A DNA stretch of 64,000 nucleotides from Neptuniibacter marinus. GTDB taxonomy: Bacteria > Pseudomonadota > Gammaproteobacteria > Pseudomonadales > Balneatricaceae. Below, in pieces: positions 27,119 to 35,538 of the stretch. A model generated the notes under the pieces. The model searched no databases. It worked only from the letters and a program-made list of their open reading frames with translations, and was not told the DNA's origin. Made by a program: the position numbers and the translations under genes. The stretch covers positions 88,700-152,699 of the forward strand of contig NZ_LUTR01000004.1 in NCBI RefSeq assembly GCF_001597725.1, read 5' to 3'. The number at the start of each line of letters is the position of its first letter. Positions within the stretch are counted from its first letter, which is position 1.

Positions 27119-27211
27119 CAATTGATTTAAAGGCGTAATTAAGTGAAGTGTTAATGCTTATTAGGCAACGCGCAAATGTGTAGAAAGGTTTGGCAGGAAG
27201 GTAGAAAGAAC

Positions 27212-27310
27212 TAGATCTACCGTCAATCAGTAACTGATTGATACATAGGATTTAATCCTTTCTTTTTGCTTCAGATATTACAGGCCCAGCTTCTCTGCCA
27301 CGTAATCAGC
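27212..27310 (-). repeat. Left boundary repeat: diverged copy of the trpB 3' end plus its terminator region
   Basis: This 99-bp block matches 31906-32006 in the same orientation. On the minus strand, 27278-27310 encode [14 protein letters not shown], identical to the TrpB C-terminus. At least four of the ten codons differ only at synonymous positions. The terminator half (CAATCAGTAACTGATTG, AATCCTTTCTTTTT) is also shared. Homology stops abruptly at 27310. Confidence 0.88.
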
Positions 27311-27388
27311 GTATATAACTATCTGAAATTAGGGGGTATTTAGGATTTAAGAAAAATAGTGCAATATACTTGAGAATATCACACGATC

Positions 27389-27436
27389 TTGACCAGTTGA
27401 CCAGTTGACCAGTTGACCAGTTGACCAGTTGACCAG
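27389..27436 (+). repeat. Six tandem copies of TTGACCAG
   Basis: Six perfect 8-bp units in a row without spacers, just inside the left edge of the island. A seventh partial unit is not apparent. Confidence 0.97.
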
Positions 27437-27648
27437 CGGTTTGCAGGCCTCGTCTTTTTTGTTTTTATTCATTTGCCACAAGTGCGGTTGATCATCTTGG
27501 AGCCTTTGTGTCCGAGTTGCTGTGTAATCCTCCACATGTTTTAGCCTTCTGTTAACATATAGCTGGCAAAACTGTGCTTAGCTTGGCAGATGTTCCGTTT
27601 TGGGTTTAATGCCTGTCGAATTCATTTGATGATTATTTGATACCCATT

Positions 27649-27667
27649 GTTGAAATTAATTTTCAAC
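27649..27667. promoter_or_regulatory. Palindrome upstream of the reverse transcriptase gene
   Basis: GTTGAAA and TTTCAAC flank TTAAT, a perfect 7-bp inverted repeat 55 bp before the ATG. It could be an operator or a small RNA hairpin in the leader. Confidence 0.4.
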
Positions 27668-27722
27668 TAAAGCTAATAGATTAAATTTATAGAATTTATA
27701 ATACGTAGACTATGGATAGGAA

Positions 27723-30700
27723 ATGAGTAAAAAAGGATTTTCCAAAAATTTTATTAAGGTTGAAGATCTATATCTCGCTTACCGGAAAGCTAAGGCAGAA
27801 GCATTTTTTGACAACATGCACCCAAGTGCCCTTGCTTTTACAGAGTATGAGAAACACCTAGAGCGAAATCTAGACAAACTATTTCACCGGTTAACTACAC
27901 CTGATGCAAATTGGTTTTCAGACAGTAGCTTTATTGGTGGCTATATTTACATTCCTAAGTCTCTAGATTTAAGCAGTTGGGAGAACAAAAGTGACAACAT
28001 CTACTACAGAGCTATTAACCCTCTAGATGACTGGGAACAAAAGTTTCAAGCTAGCGGTCGTCAAAAAGTAGATGCAAAATATCGTTTGCTCATTACAGGA
28101 ACAGTTGATTATCAGATCATTTCTGCACTTTGGATTCTAAAGATAGGCCATTGGTTCGAGTTTATGTTGAACAACGATTGGTCTTACGGGAACAGGCTGC
28201 GTAGAAATAACCCAAATTCCAGTTTGCGGTTGTTTCAAAATGGGAATGGTCAACTCAATATGGAGTGCTCTGGCCTGTTTAGTCCTTACTTTTCTGGTTA
28301 TCAATCCTGGAGAGAAAACGGACTGAAAACGATGCGAGAGGCGGTCAAAGAAGGGAAGTCCATCAATGCAATTACCATGGACTTAGCCAGCTTTTACCAT
28401 AATGTTGGACCTAAATTCATTCTTAGGGAGGGGTTTCTAAATGAAATAGGCATCAGACCTAATGAAGACGAGAAACTATTTACTGAACAGCTTATCAAAT
28501 CTATAGACACGTGGTACCAATCCACTCCTGACTATAAAAAACGGCCTGAAGGCGCGTTGCCAGTTGGCTTGTCTGCTTCAAAAATTCTATCAAACATACT
28601 TCTATATCAGTTTGATAAAGAGATTCTGAATAGTCTGGACCCTCTCTACTACGGACGTTATGTTGATGATATTTTTCTGGTAACCGAAGCTACATGCGAA
28701 ACAAATAATGGCCAACAGATCTTAGATTGGATTGCCGCATCAGTAGATTGTCTTGAGCTGGTAGAAATGGGGACTATCAATGTTAATTTACCCTATGCGA
28801 ATGACAGTAATTTGGTTTTTACAGGTGACAAGCAAAAGATTTTCAGCTTATCGACGGAGCACGGTTTAGATTTTATAGACCAGATTTCAGATCAAATAAG
28901 AGCACAATCTAGTGAACATCGTCTTCTTCCTGAAGTGCCGGGAACGGCGACGGAGATGGCTTCAAAAGCTCTGCTAGCTACACCCAGTGCATCACTCAGT
29001 GCTGATGCCTTAAGGAAAGCCGATGTTGTTTCTATACGTAGGTTAGGCTTCTCATTATTACTTAGAGATATCGATAGCTATGCCCAGGACCTACGCCCAC
29101 AGGTCTGGTCTGATCTTCGGCATGAGTTTTATGGCCTTGTTCATCGTCATTTACTTAACCCTCAAGGAATCTTTGAGTTCACAAATTATTACCCTCGAAT
29201 ATTTGGGCTAATGATTCGTTGTGGTGATTTTGATGATGCAACGCAATTTGTAGAGGAGGTAGTTAACTGTTTTAGTGTTTTAGCCGTTACTACCTCTGAT
29301 GGTACAAGCGGAGAAATTAAGAGATTTTCATGCCAGTCTTATTTTGTAAAAGTGCTACTCCAAGCAGGATTGCAAGCATCGACGGCAAAAGGTTATAAGT
29401 TATTTACCCCGCTAGGAAGAGTGCTCAGGAAGTTATTTACCTTTGATGCAACGTATAAGGTCCCATCTAAAGCTCCATCTTTGGTCAAAATGGGAGAAGC
29501 TCTTTTGTTAGCTGACTGGGGGAGTAGACCCTATAAGGATTATTGGTATTACTCTCAAGAAGAACATATAAATGGTCCAAAAATTCCCGGACGTCGAGCG
29601 ATTCGAAAAACAATTAGGTTAGCTGCTGCTAGGAAATTCCAGAAATTTGCACAACTAAAGCAACCTCATTGGTTGGCTTTGGCATTTCCTACACGTCCCT
29701 TATCAATTCAGGAAATGCTAATCATCGCCCCTAAACTCTTAGAAGATCAATCTCTTTTTGGACAGTCAGTTTTGGGTTTAAGAGGTGCAAAAGTAAGCGA
29801 CCAGTCTAGTATTGGAGTTCAGCTTCAAAATAGTATCGAGCCTAATATAAGAAAGCATTTAAATGTCCCACGTAACCAACAACAGAAAAAAGTTAAGGTT
29901 GCACTGACTAGTTTAGAAACAACTCAAAAGCAGTGGTCAAGTGTAGTGGCTGGAAATCCTGATCGTTCACTTAATCGCTATCAAAGAATATTTGGTCTTG
30001 TTAATTTAATTCTGAAAGAAAAAGAAAAGCCAGATTATGTTGTTTTTCCGGAGTGTAGCATACCGCGGCGCTGGGCGTTCAGTATGGCCCAGAAATTAGC
30101 AAGGAATGGTATTTCTCTTATTTGTGGGCTGGAATATTATGCTGAAAAGAAGGGAAGCAAGAAACTTCTCCGTAACGACTGCTTTATCTCAATGTCTACT
30201 CCGTGGCCTGGGTATGCGAGCAGCATAATCTATATGCAGCCCAAGTTGTCCCCTTCGCATGGGGAACAAGAAAACCTTAAGAAAAAAGGCCGGAGGCAGT
30301 GGTTACCAGAGGAGGGGGTTAAAGGGCTCCCTATTTATAATCACGGGGGCTATTATTTTGGAATTCTAATTTGCAGTGATATGACTAACATAGAGTGCCG
30401 TGCACACTTCCAGGGAAAGGTGGATAGCCTTTTCGTCCTTGAATGGAATCCTGACATCACTACGTTCAGCTTTTTGGTAGAGAGTGCTGCACAAGATCTG
30501 CATACTTTTATCATACAAGTGAACAATCGAATTAGAGCTCCCTACAAAGAAGACTACGAAAGGGATTCTGTTCGTATAAAGGGCGGTTTGACCGATTTCT
30601 ATGTGATTGGTGATATCGATTTCATGGCGCTGAGGGAATTCCAACGTTCAAGAAAGAAATATGCAAAGCCAAAGTTTAAGCCTCTTCCAATAGGTTTTGA

Positions 30701-30731
30701 GATGTCTGTGCAAAGAAAAAAAAACCAGTAA
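27723..30731 (+). CDS. Reverse transcriptase-nitrilase fusion, DRT type 1-like (UG1/UG5 group)
   Basis: A 1002-residue protein. The RT domain occupies about residues 80-400: the catalytic box is Y313-V-D-D316 (YYGRYVDDIFLV), the preceding aspartate motif is ITMDLASFYHNV, and GLSASKILSNILL is the B region. Residues 420-710 are a helical linker unlike maturases or retrons. The C-terminal domain (about 725-985) is a carbon-nitrogen hydrolase with the full Glu-Lys-Cys triad: E777 in VFPECS, K841 in QPKLSP and C884 in ILICSDM. This fusion is characteristic of class 1 unknown-group RTs, of which DRT type 1 gives phage defence and needs both domains. No intron or retron features are seen. The ATG at 27723 follows AGGAA closely. 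Confidence 0.9.
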   Translation: MSKKGFSKNFIKVEDLYLAYRKAKAEAFFDNMHPSALAFTEYEKHLERNLDKLFHRLTTPDANWFSDSSFIGGYIYIPKSLDLSSWENKSDNIYYRAINPLDDWEQKFQASGRQKVDAKYRLLITGTVDYQIISALWILKIGHWFEFMLNNDWSYGNRLRRNNPNSSLRLFQNGNGQLNMECSGLFSPYFSGYQSWRENGLKTMREAVKEGKSINAITMDLASFYHNVGPKFILREGFLNEIGIRPNEDEKLFTEQLIKSIDTWYQSTPDYKKRPEGALPVGLSASKILSNILLYQFDKEILNSLDPLYYGRYVDDIFLVTEATCETNNGQQILDWIAASVDCLELVEMGTINVNLPYANDSNLVFTGDKQKIFSLSTEHGLDFIDQISDQIRAQSSEHRLLPEVPGTATEMASKALLATPSASLSADALRKADVVSIRRLGFSLLLRDIDSYAQDLRPQVWSDLRHEFYGLVHRHLLNPQGIFEFTNYYPRIFGLMIRCGDFDDATQFVEEVVNCFSVLAVTTSDGTSGEIKRFSCQSYFVKVLLQAGLQASTAKGYKLFTPLGRVLRKLFTFDATYKVPSKAPSLVKMGEALLLADWGSRPYKDYWYYSQEEHINGPKIPGRRAIRKTIRLAAARKFQKFAQLKQPHWLALAFPTRPLSIQEMLIIAPKLLEDQSLFGQSVLGLRGAKVSDQSSIGVQLQNSIEPNIRKHLNVPRNQQQKKVKVALTSLETTQKQWSSVVAGNPDRSLNRYQRIFGLVNLILKEKEKPDYVVFPECSIPRRWAFSMAQKLARNGISLICGLEYYAEKKGSKKLLRNDCFISMSTPWPGYASSIIYMQPKLSPSHGEQENLKKKGRRQWLPEEGVKGLPIYNHGGYYFGILICSDMTNIECRAHFQGKVDSLFVLEWNPDITTFSFLVESAAQDLHTFIIQVNNRIRAPYKEDYERDSVRIKGGLTDFYVIGDIDFMALREFQRSRKKYAKPKFKPLPIGFEMSVQRKKNQ

Positions 30732-30785
30732 AACCATGTTCAACCTTATAATGAAATTATATAAGGCTTATTTGGTAAATAGTGA

Positions 30786-31685
30786 ATGGAATCGGTTTGC
30801 TCTAGACAAAACTTAGATTTAATTCGGGGTTTTATCGAGGTCGATACGAAAAATTTGCCTGATAAACTGTCTAAAGAAGTTTGTGAAAGGATTTTGATAT
30901 CATGGGTTAGATTTGAGCGATTAGCTGATAGCACGTTTGTGGGTGAATTTACGAATGGTAGTCAAGACACTTTAGTACAGCGCTTTTGGGAACTTTATGT
31001 CGGCAATCGTCTTCAAAATAGGTTTAAAAAAGTGTCGTCAAACGATTCTGGCCCTGATTTCAAAGTAGAGCATAAAAAATGAACTATTTGGGTGGAAGCT
31101 GTTTGCCCAACATCCGGCAAAGGTGTCAATAGAGTTCTAGACTCATTTGTTAGTTGTGAACATGGAGTAGTTGATTCCCCAGACCAAGAAATACTTAAAC
31201 GGATTAATTCTGTAATTGATGCAAAAATTAAGGTTTATAAGGATATTTATATCCCATCAGGTCTTGTTAAATCTGATGGTTACTTGGTTATTGCGGTAAA
31301 TACTTTTCTTCTAGGCCCATTTAGTCAGCACGGTATATCTGGATTTCCCTCAGTACTTTCAGCGGTCTACCCTGTTGGACCAGGAACTGTAGAGATAAAT
31401 ATAGCTTCAGGAAAATTCTTAGATAGAGGTCTTAAATACCAACCAGCTATATTCAAGGTCAATGGGGCATCCATTCGAACTGATTTATTTTCTAGAGATA
31501 ATGGAACTATCATAGATGCTATCATGACAGGTCATGTACACCTGTACCAAAATTCTACTGAGCGGAAGCTCTTAGCCATTCACAATCATTATTCAAAGAA
31601 TGAACTTAAATACCGATTGCCTGTAGATTGTAACTATTGGCTTGAAAGAAATAATGCAATGACTCTGTCTATCAAGAAGGGCTAG
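30786..31685 (+). pseudogene. Companion gene of the RT, PD-(D/E)xK-like, interrupted by in-frame TGA
   Basis: Two pieces lie in the same frame (98 codons to TGA at 31080-31082, then 200 codons to 31685). Reading through gives a continuous 299-codon protein, so a single nonsense change is the simplest cause. Around the stop, the sequence SGPDFKVEHKK-stop-TIWVEAVCPTSGKG resembles a nuclease core (PD followed by a strand with ExA). The W or K codon originally at the stop cannot be fixed from here. The second part (GHVHLYQNSTERKLLAIHNHYS) has no motif I recognise. It starts 54 bp after the RT gene. It may be dead, or the N- and C-terminal parts may be made separately. Confidence 0.65.
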
Positions 31686-31898
31686 GAAGCTGTATTCGAA
31701 GATAATTATATATGTAAGGCAGTGTAGACCAGTTTGATACTGTATTAATTTTCAGGTTCTAGATATGTACGAGCTTAAATTGCACTAATTGCTTTCATAG
31801 GTATTATTTTTGTACTGAGCTGGCTACTTATGAGAGCACTGTAGTGTAATGAGAACTGTTCGGAATCTGGCTTGGAGCTTCATTGCGATAATATTGCG

Positions 31899-31957
31899 AA
31901 AGGATTAGATCTTAAGTATCAATCAGTAACTGATTGATACTTAAGATCTAATCCTTT
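31899..31957. repeat. Perfect 29-bp inverted repeat between the island and trpB
   Basis: The arms 31899-31927 and 31929-31957 are exactly complementary around a single A. CTTTTT follows on the plus strand, so it acts as a terminator for the island genes. For trpB on the minus strand it is a strong hairpin without a clean U tract. The left repeat keeps a degenerate version. Confidence 0.92.
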
Positions 31958-32006
31958 CTTTTTATTTCTATGCTTACAGTCCGAGCTTCTCGGCTACGTA
32001 ATCAGC
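31906..32006 (-). repeat. Right boundary repeat: functional trpB 3' end and terminator
   Basis: This block matches 27212-27310. It includes the last ten codons and stop of trpB (31974-32006) and the hairpin beyond. Homology ends at the same codon (Ala of [10 protein letters not shown]) as in the left copy. Confidence 0.88.
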
Positions 32007-33176
32007 ATCTTTATCGCCACGGCCTGATAGGTTGACTAAAATTGTTTGATCTTTTGAAAGGGTCGGTGCTTTACGCATAGCCCAAGCGACCGCATGGGAG
32101 CTTTCTAAGGCGGGGATGATGCCCTCTATACGAGAGAGTTCCATAAAGGCATCTAAGCATTCTTGGTCCGAAGCGGTTTCATACTGTACGCGGCCTAAGT
32201 CTTTTAAGTAGCTGTGCTGTGGGCCTACACCAGGATAGTCGAGTCCAGATGCGATGGAGTGGACTGGCATAGGTTCGCCATCTTCGGTTTCTAGCACGTA
32301 GCACTTCATGCCATGTAGGGTGCTAGGTTTACCGAGTGTAAGTGTAGCTGAGTGCGCTTGAGTGTCGAGGCCTTTACCGGCGGGTTCAATTCCCACAAGG
32401 TTGACGCTGTCATCATTAAGAAAAGCGCTAAACATGCCCATTGCGTTGGAACCACCACCGACACAAGCGGTAACATAATCGGGTAGGTTATTGGTTTTTG
32501 CTTGGAATTGTTCACGCGCTTCTGTACCGATAATGCTCTGGAAGTCTCTAACCATCTTAGGGAAAGGGTGAGGGCCAACCACGGAGCCTATGGCATAGAT
32601 AAAGTTTACCGGATCTTTTAGGTACTCTTCAAACGCACTGTCGACAGCATCTTTCAAAGTGGCAGTGCCACGGGTAACGGGGATTAATGTACAGCCTAAA
32701 ATCTTCATTTTGGTGACGTTAGGGTGTTCTTTCTCTATATCCACTTGGCCCATATGTATTTCACAGGGGATACCTACAAGGGCGCAGGCGGTTGCGAGTG
32801 CGACCCCGTGTTGACCTGCACCGGTTTCAGCGATCACTTTAGTTTTACCCATAAATTTAGCGAGTAGGGCTTCACCTAGACAGTGATTAATTTTATGAGC
32901 GCCGGTGTGGTTTAGGTCTTCACGTTTTAAATAGATCTGAGCGCCACCGAGCTTTTCGCTTAAGCGTTTCGCGTGGTAGATAGGGCTTGGACGACCTACA
33001 TAGTCAGCGAATAGTAGATCAAGTTCTGCTTGGAATTCTGGTTTTTGGCGAATCTCTTCATAGGCATCGTTAATTTGGTCCATGATCTGTTTTAGTTCTG
33101 GTGGTATCTCTTGGCCACCAAACTCACCAAAAAAGCCTTCTTTATTGGGCATCTCTGCGTAGGTAAATTTACTCAT
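31974..33176 (-). CDS. trpB: Tryptophan synthase beta subunit
   Basis: A 400-residue PLP enzyme converting indole and serine to tryptophan. Visible motifs are [16 protein letters not shown] with the PLP lysine, the glutamate-bearing [10 protein letters not shown], the phosphate loop GGGSNAMG and the C-terminal NLSGRGDKD. No trpA lies downstream; instead the stop codon is at the island boundary. In most proteobacteria trpB is followed by trpA, so either trpA is elsewhere or the operon was split. The start ATG is preceded by a GATAGAAGATG-like site. Confidence 0.96.
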   Translation of the reverse strand: MSKFTYAEMPNKEGFFGEFGGQEIPPELKQIMDQINDAYEEIRQKPEFQAELDLLFADYVGRPSPIYHAKRLSEKLGGAQIYLKREDLNHTGAHKINHCLGEALLAKFMGKTKVIAETGAGQHGVALATACALVGIPCEIHMGQVDIEKEHPNVTKMKILGCTLIPVTRGTATLKDAVDSAFEEYLKDPVNFIYAIGSVVGPHPFPKMVRDFQSIIGTEAREQFQAKTNNLPDYVTACVGGGSNAMGMFSAFLNDDSVNLVGIEPAGKGLDTQAHSATLTLGKPSTLHGMKCYVLETEDGEPMPVHSIASGLDYPGVGPQHSYLKDLGRVQYETASDQECLDAFMELSRIEGIIPALESSHAVAWAMRKAPTLSKDQTILVNLSGRGDKDADYVAEKLGL

Positions 33177-33280
33177 CTTCTATCCTATGATCCGCTGCGT
33201 CGCATATTTTTTATTAGAGTTTAATATATTAACTTTATTATAAAGAGCTTAAAGCTCAATTAAACCACCTGAGAAATTCA

Positions 33281-33314
33281 AAAACCGCTGTGGCTTAAAG
33301 CCAACAGCGGTTTT
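33281..33314 (-). terminator. Terminator of the chemoreceptor gene upstream of trpB
   Basis: AAAACCGCTGT pairs with ACAGCGGTTTT, with an inner GGCTTAAAGCC hairpin. On the minus strand it is followed by TTTTTG. It separates the chemoreceptor from trpB. Confidence 0.8.
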
Positions 33315-33332
33315 GTTGATCTATGCCGTGAT

Positions 33333-34982
33333 TTAATGTTGATCTGGCTTATAGCCTATACGTACTCCGCCCCAATGTTTGCCGTTAACAAAGATTGGCA
33401 CCGATAGATCATGCATGATTTCACCGGTGTCGCGTTTGTAAGTTTGTAGAAGCATAGTGTCGGTATGGGCTCCACAGCGGGCTCCCGTTCTATCATTAAA
33501 GATGCGCTTACTACGGCTTTTTACTAGATCGGTTTCATAATCGCCGGATAAAGCGTGAGCAAACTGATTATTATGGGTAGGCACAAAGCCATTAATATCC
33601 GTAGCAATTACATAGATCAGTTTTTCATGGCTGTTAAGCGCAGGCTCTTGGATATTAGGTAGGATTTTGTCGGTTAATTGATCAAATGGAGTTGTGTGTT
33701 TTTGAGGGTTTGAACCTTCAACAGGGGTGTAAGTGTGATCAAATAGTGCTGACTCAGATATTTGACCTTGAGATATAGCTTGCTCGAAGGCCGCCGAAAC
33801 TCGGTTTGCAGTGTCCCGCGCAATATGGAAAAAGGGCTGGTGATAGTTTTGTTCTGAGGCGGCAGCTAAAATGGAATTAGATTTTTCAGCAGCTTCCATC
33901 AAAGAGGCTGCTTGCGTTGCTAATTGAGAGACTTCAGCATCGCTTCCTTCTAACTCATGGCGAACATTTTGCAGTGAGTTAAAGATAACCTCAAGGTTTT
34001 GCCGGTTGTTTCTTGCCCCTTCCGCGATGGTGGAAATTTGCTGTTCAACATTTGAAGATTGTTCTGAAATGCCGCCTAATTGATCGCTAACCTTTTCCAT
34101 AGCGATGGTGCCGCTTTCTACATTGTTAGAAAGGGTTTGAATATTACCAACCACTTGTTGGGTTTCTGCGCGTATTTCATCCACAATCAGTTCTACTTCG
34201 CCGGTTGCACTGGCAGTACGTGAGGCTAATTGCCTTACTTCATCAGCCACTACGGCAAAGCCGCGGCCATGATCACCTGCTCGAGCGGCTTCAATTGCTG
34301 CGTTAAGGGCTAGCAGATTGGTTTGTTCGGCAATCTCTTCGATCACTCGGGTCACATCTTGTATTTTTTGTGATTTTTCGTTTAGTTGCTCAATTAATAC
34401 TAAGGTTTCTGTGGCTTGAGAGTTTAACTCTCGAATATCAACCATCGCTGCAGTTAATGCTTGTTGTCCTTCTGAACCCGTCTCTTTTGCTTGGATAGCC
34501 ATTTGAGCTGCCAGTTCCGCCTGTTGCTCTGATTGCTGTACAGTCACTGTCATCTCTTCAGCGTTAGTGGCTATTTGTGTTACCTCTTGCACTTGGTTGT
34601 CTAGCTGAGCTTTAAGGGTATCCGCTGAGAAGGATACTTCCGCTGCTGAAATTGCATTAGCATTTGCGCTGTTGGAGAGTTTACCGCTGATATTTTCGGT
34701 ATTTGCTTGCTTTGCAAAAAAATCACCAAAAAAATAAGGCAGAAGTTTTAATTGATCAAATTTAGCCTCTTTTGCGTGCATAATTTCATTTGCCATAGGC
34801 CCTAATAAAATTTTGTGTATAACTAATATGGACGTTAGGGAGGCTAAAAGCGCGCTACAAATTAAAGTTATTAACGATTGGTTATCCGCACCTATGGCAA
34901 AAGCAGCACCAGCAGCCAATCCTGTAATAACTAGAGCGGATAAAAAACTTTTAGTGTAAAAACCAAACAAGGAACCGTTCAT
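33333..34982 (-). CDS. Methyl-accepting chemotaxis protein with C-terminal sensor-like domain
   Basis: A 549-residue protein with two N-terminal membrane helices (about residues 10-62) separated by almost no periplasmic loop, so it cannot sense through a classical periplasmic domain. The signalling tip is [31 protein letters not shown]. After the methylation helices, a C-terminal domain of about 150 residues begins with an [20 protein letters not shown] stretch and includes [12 protein letters not shown] and [22 protein letters not shown], which resembles a PAS/Cache-like sensor fold. Cytoplasmic sensing through the C-terminus is the likely mode; the ligand is unknown. Confidence 0.9.
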   Translation of the reverse strand: MNGSLFGFYTKSFLSALVITGLAAGAAFAIGADNQSLITLICSALLASLTSILVIHKILLGPMANEIMHAKEAKFDQLKLLPYFFGDFFAKQANTENISGKLSNSANANAISAAEVSFSADTLKAQLDNQVQEVTQIATNAEEMTVTVQQSEQQAELAAQMAIQAKETGSEGQQALTAAMVDIRELNSQATETLVLIEQLNEKSQKIQDVTRVIEEIAEQTNLLALNAAIEAARAGDHGRGFAVVADEVRQLASRTASATGEVELIVDEIRAETQQVVGNIQTLSNNVESGTIAMEKVSDQLGGISEQSSNVEQQISTIAEGARNNRQNLEVIFNSLQNVRHELEGSDAEVSQLATQAASLMEAAEKSNSILAAASEQNYHQPFFHIARDTANRVSAAFEQAISQGQISESALFDHTYTPVEGSNPQKHTTPFDQLTDKILPNIQEPALNSHEKLIYVIATDINGFVPTHNNQFAHALSGDYETDLVKSRSKRIFNDRTGARCGAHTDTMLLQTYKRDTGEIMHDLSVPIFVNGKHWGGVRIGYKPDQH

Positions 34983-35168
34983 ATACTTTCCTTAGTAGCT
35001 TAGTGAATAGATATTATTTATGGCTAATAAAACAATGATGTATATGGAATATAGCATTAGGCATTATCTGTAAATGCTCTACTTTAGTATTGGCTGTTTG
35101 GATCAGAAGTATTGGATAGGGGGTATGTCAGGCGTTTGTTTTAGATCGACTTTTTTAGAGATACTCGC

Positions 35169-35435
35169 TTAGTGATCGAATTCAAACCCTAATTGGGTTT
35201 CTTGACGAGCAACATGGCGAAATCCTTGACTCTTGAGTTGTTTGCGAATTTCCCTGACGATCAGTCGCGCATCTTGATATGATGTACTAACTGTCTGGTT
35301 GCAGGCACTTGTATTCTCGGCGTTGTTGCCCCAGCTTTGGCTGACAACCCAATCGCCGATCAGGTCTTGGTACATTCTTACAATGTAATATTCCTGATGT
35401 TTTTTCCAACGAATGATCAAGTGCGTGAGATCCAA
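35169..35435 (-). CDS. Small WGR-domain-like protein
   Basis: An 88-residue protein. RWKKHQEYYIVRMYQDLIGDWVVSQSWGNN fits the beginning of a WGR domain (strand, DLFG-W, then WG), and YQDARLIVREIRKQLKSQGF fits its C-terminal helix. WGR domains bind nucleic acid in PARPs and molybdate-gene proteins, but isolated ones have no known role. The start is a TTG directly after an in-frame stop, with no clear ribosome site; a TTG five codons later (LIIRW) is possible. It is divergent from pdxB. Confidence 0.65.
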   Translation of the reverse strand: MDLTHLIIRWKKHQEYYIVRMYQDLIGDWVVSQSWGNNAENTSACNQTVSTSYQDARLIVREIRKQLKSQGFRHVARQETQLGFEFDH

Positions 35436-35538
35436 TCAATAGAAGTGGCTCGAGCCACTATTTTTATTCATGTATGTAGTTTAAAACCGCGAATTGAGCC
35501 TGAACTGAGCCTGTTTGTAAAGTCTGGAGACTGATAAA

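Larger units (their letters stand above)
27311..31898. mobile_element. Defence-type genomic island at the trpB 3' end, no integrase
   Basis: The 4.6-kb segment lies between the two trpB-end repeats. It carries a TTGACCAG tandem array, a reverse transcriptase-nitrilase gene and a disrupted companion gene, both on the plus strand against the flanking genes. No tyrosine or serine recombinase, transposase or target-site duplication was found. Insertion by homologous exchange into a conserved gene end is therefore a reasonable explanation, but the mechanism is inferred. Confidence 0.6.

Noticed and set aside
26996..27121. Extended N-terminus of AhpC
   Set aside because: The extra 42 residues are unlike AhpC, and the internal ATG has a proper ribosome site and gives the usual length.
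27389..27436. Possible CRISPR array
   Set aside because: The units are only 8 bp and have no spacers; no cas gene is present.
27347..27535. A 62-codon minus-strand frame over the TTGACCAG array
   Set aside because: It consists largely of the translated 8-bp repeat (NWSTGQLV) and has no homology or ribosome site.
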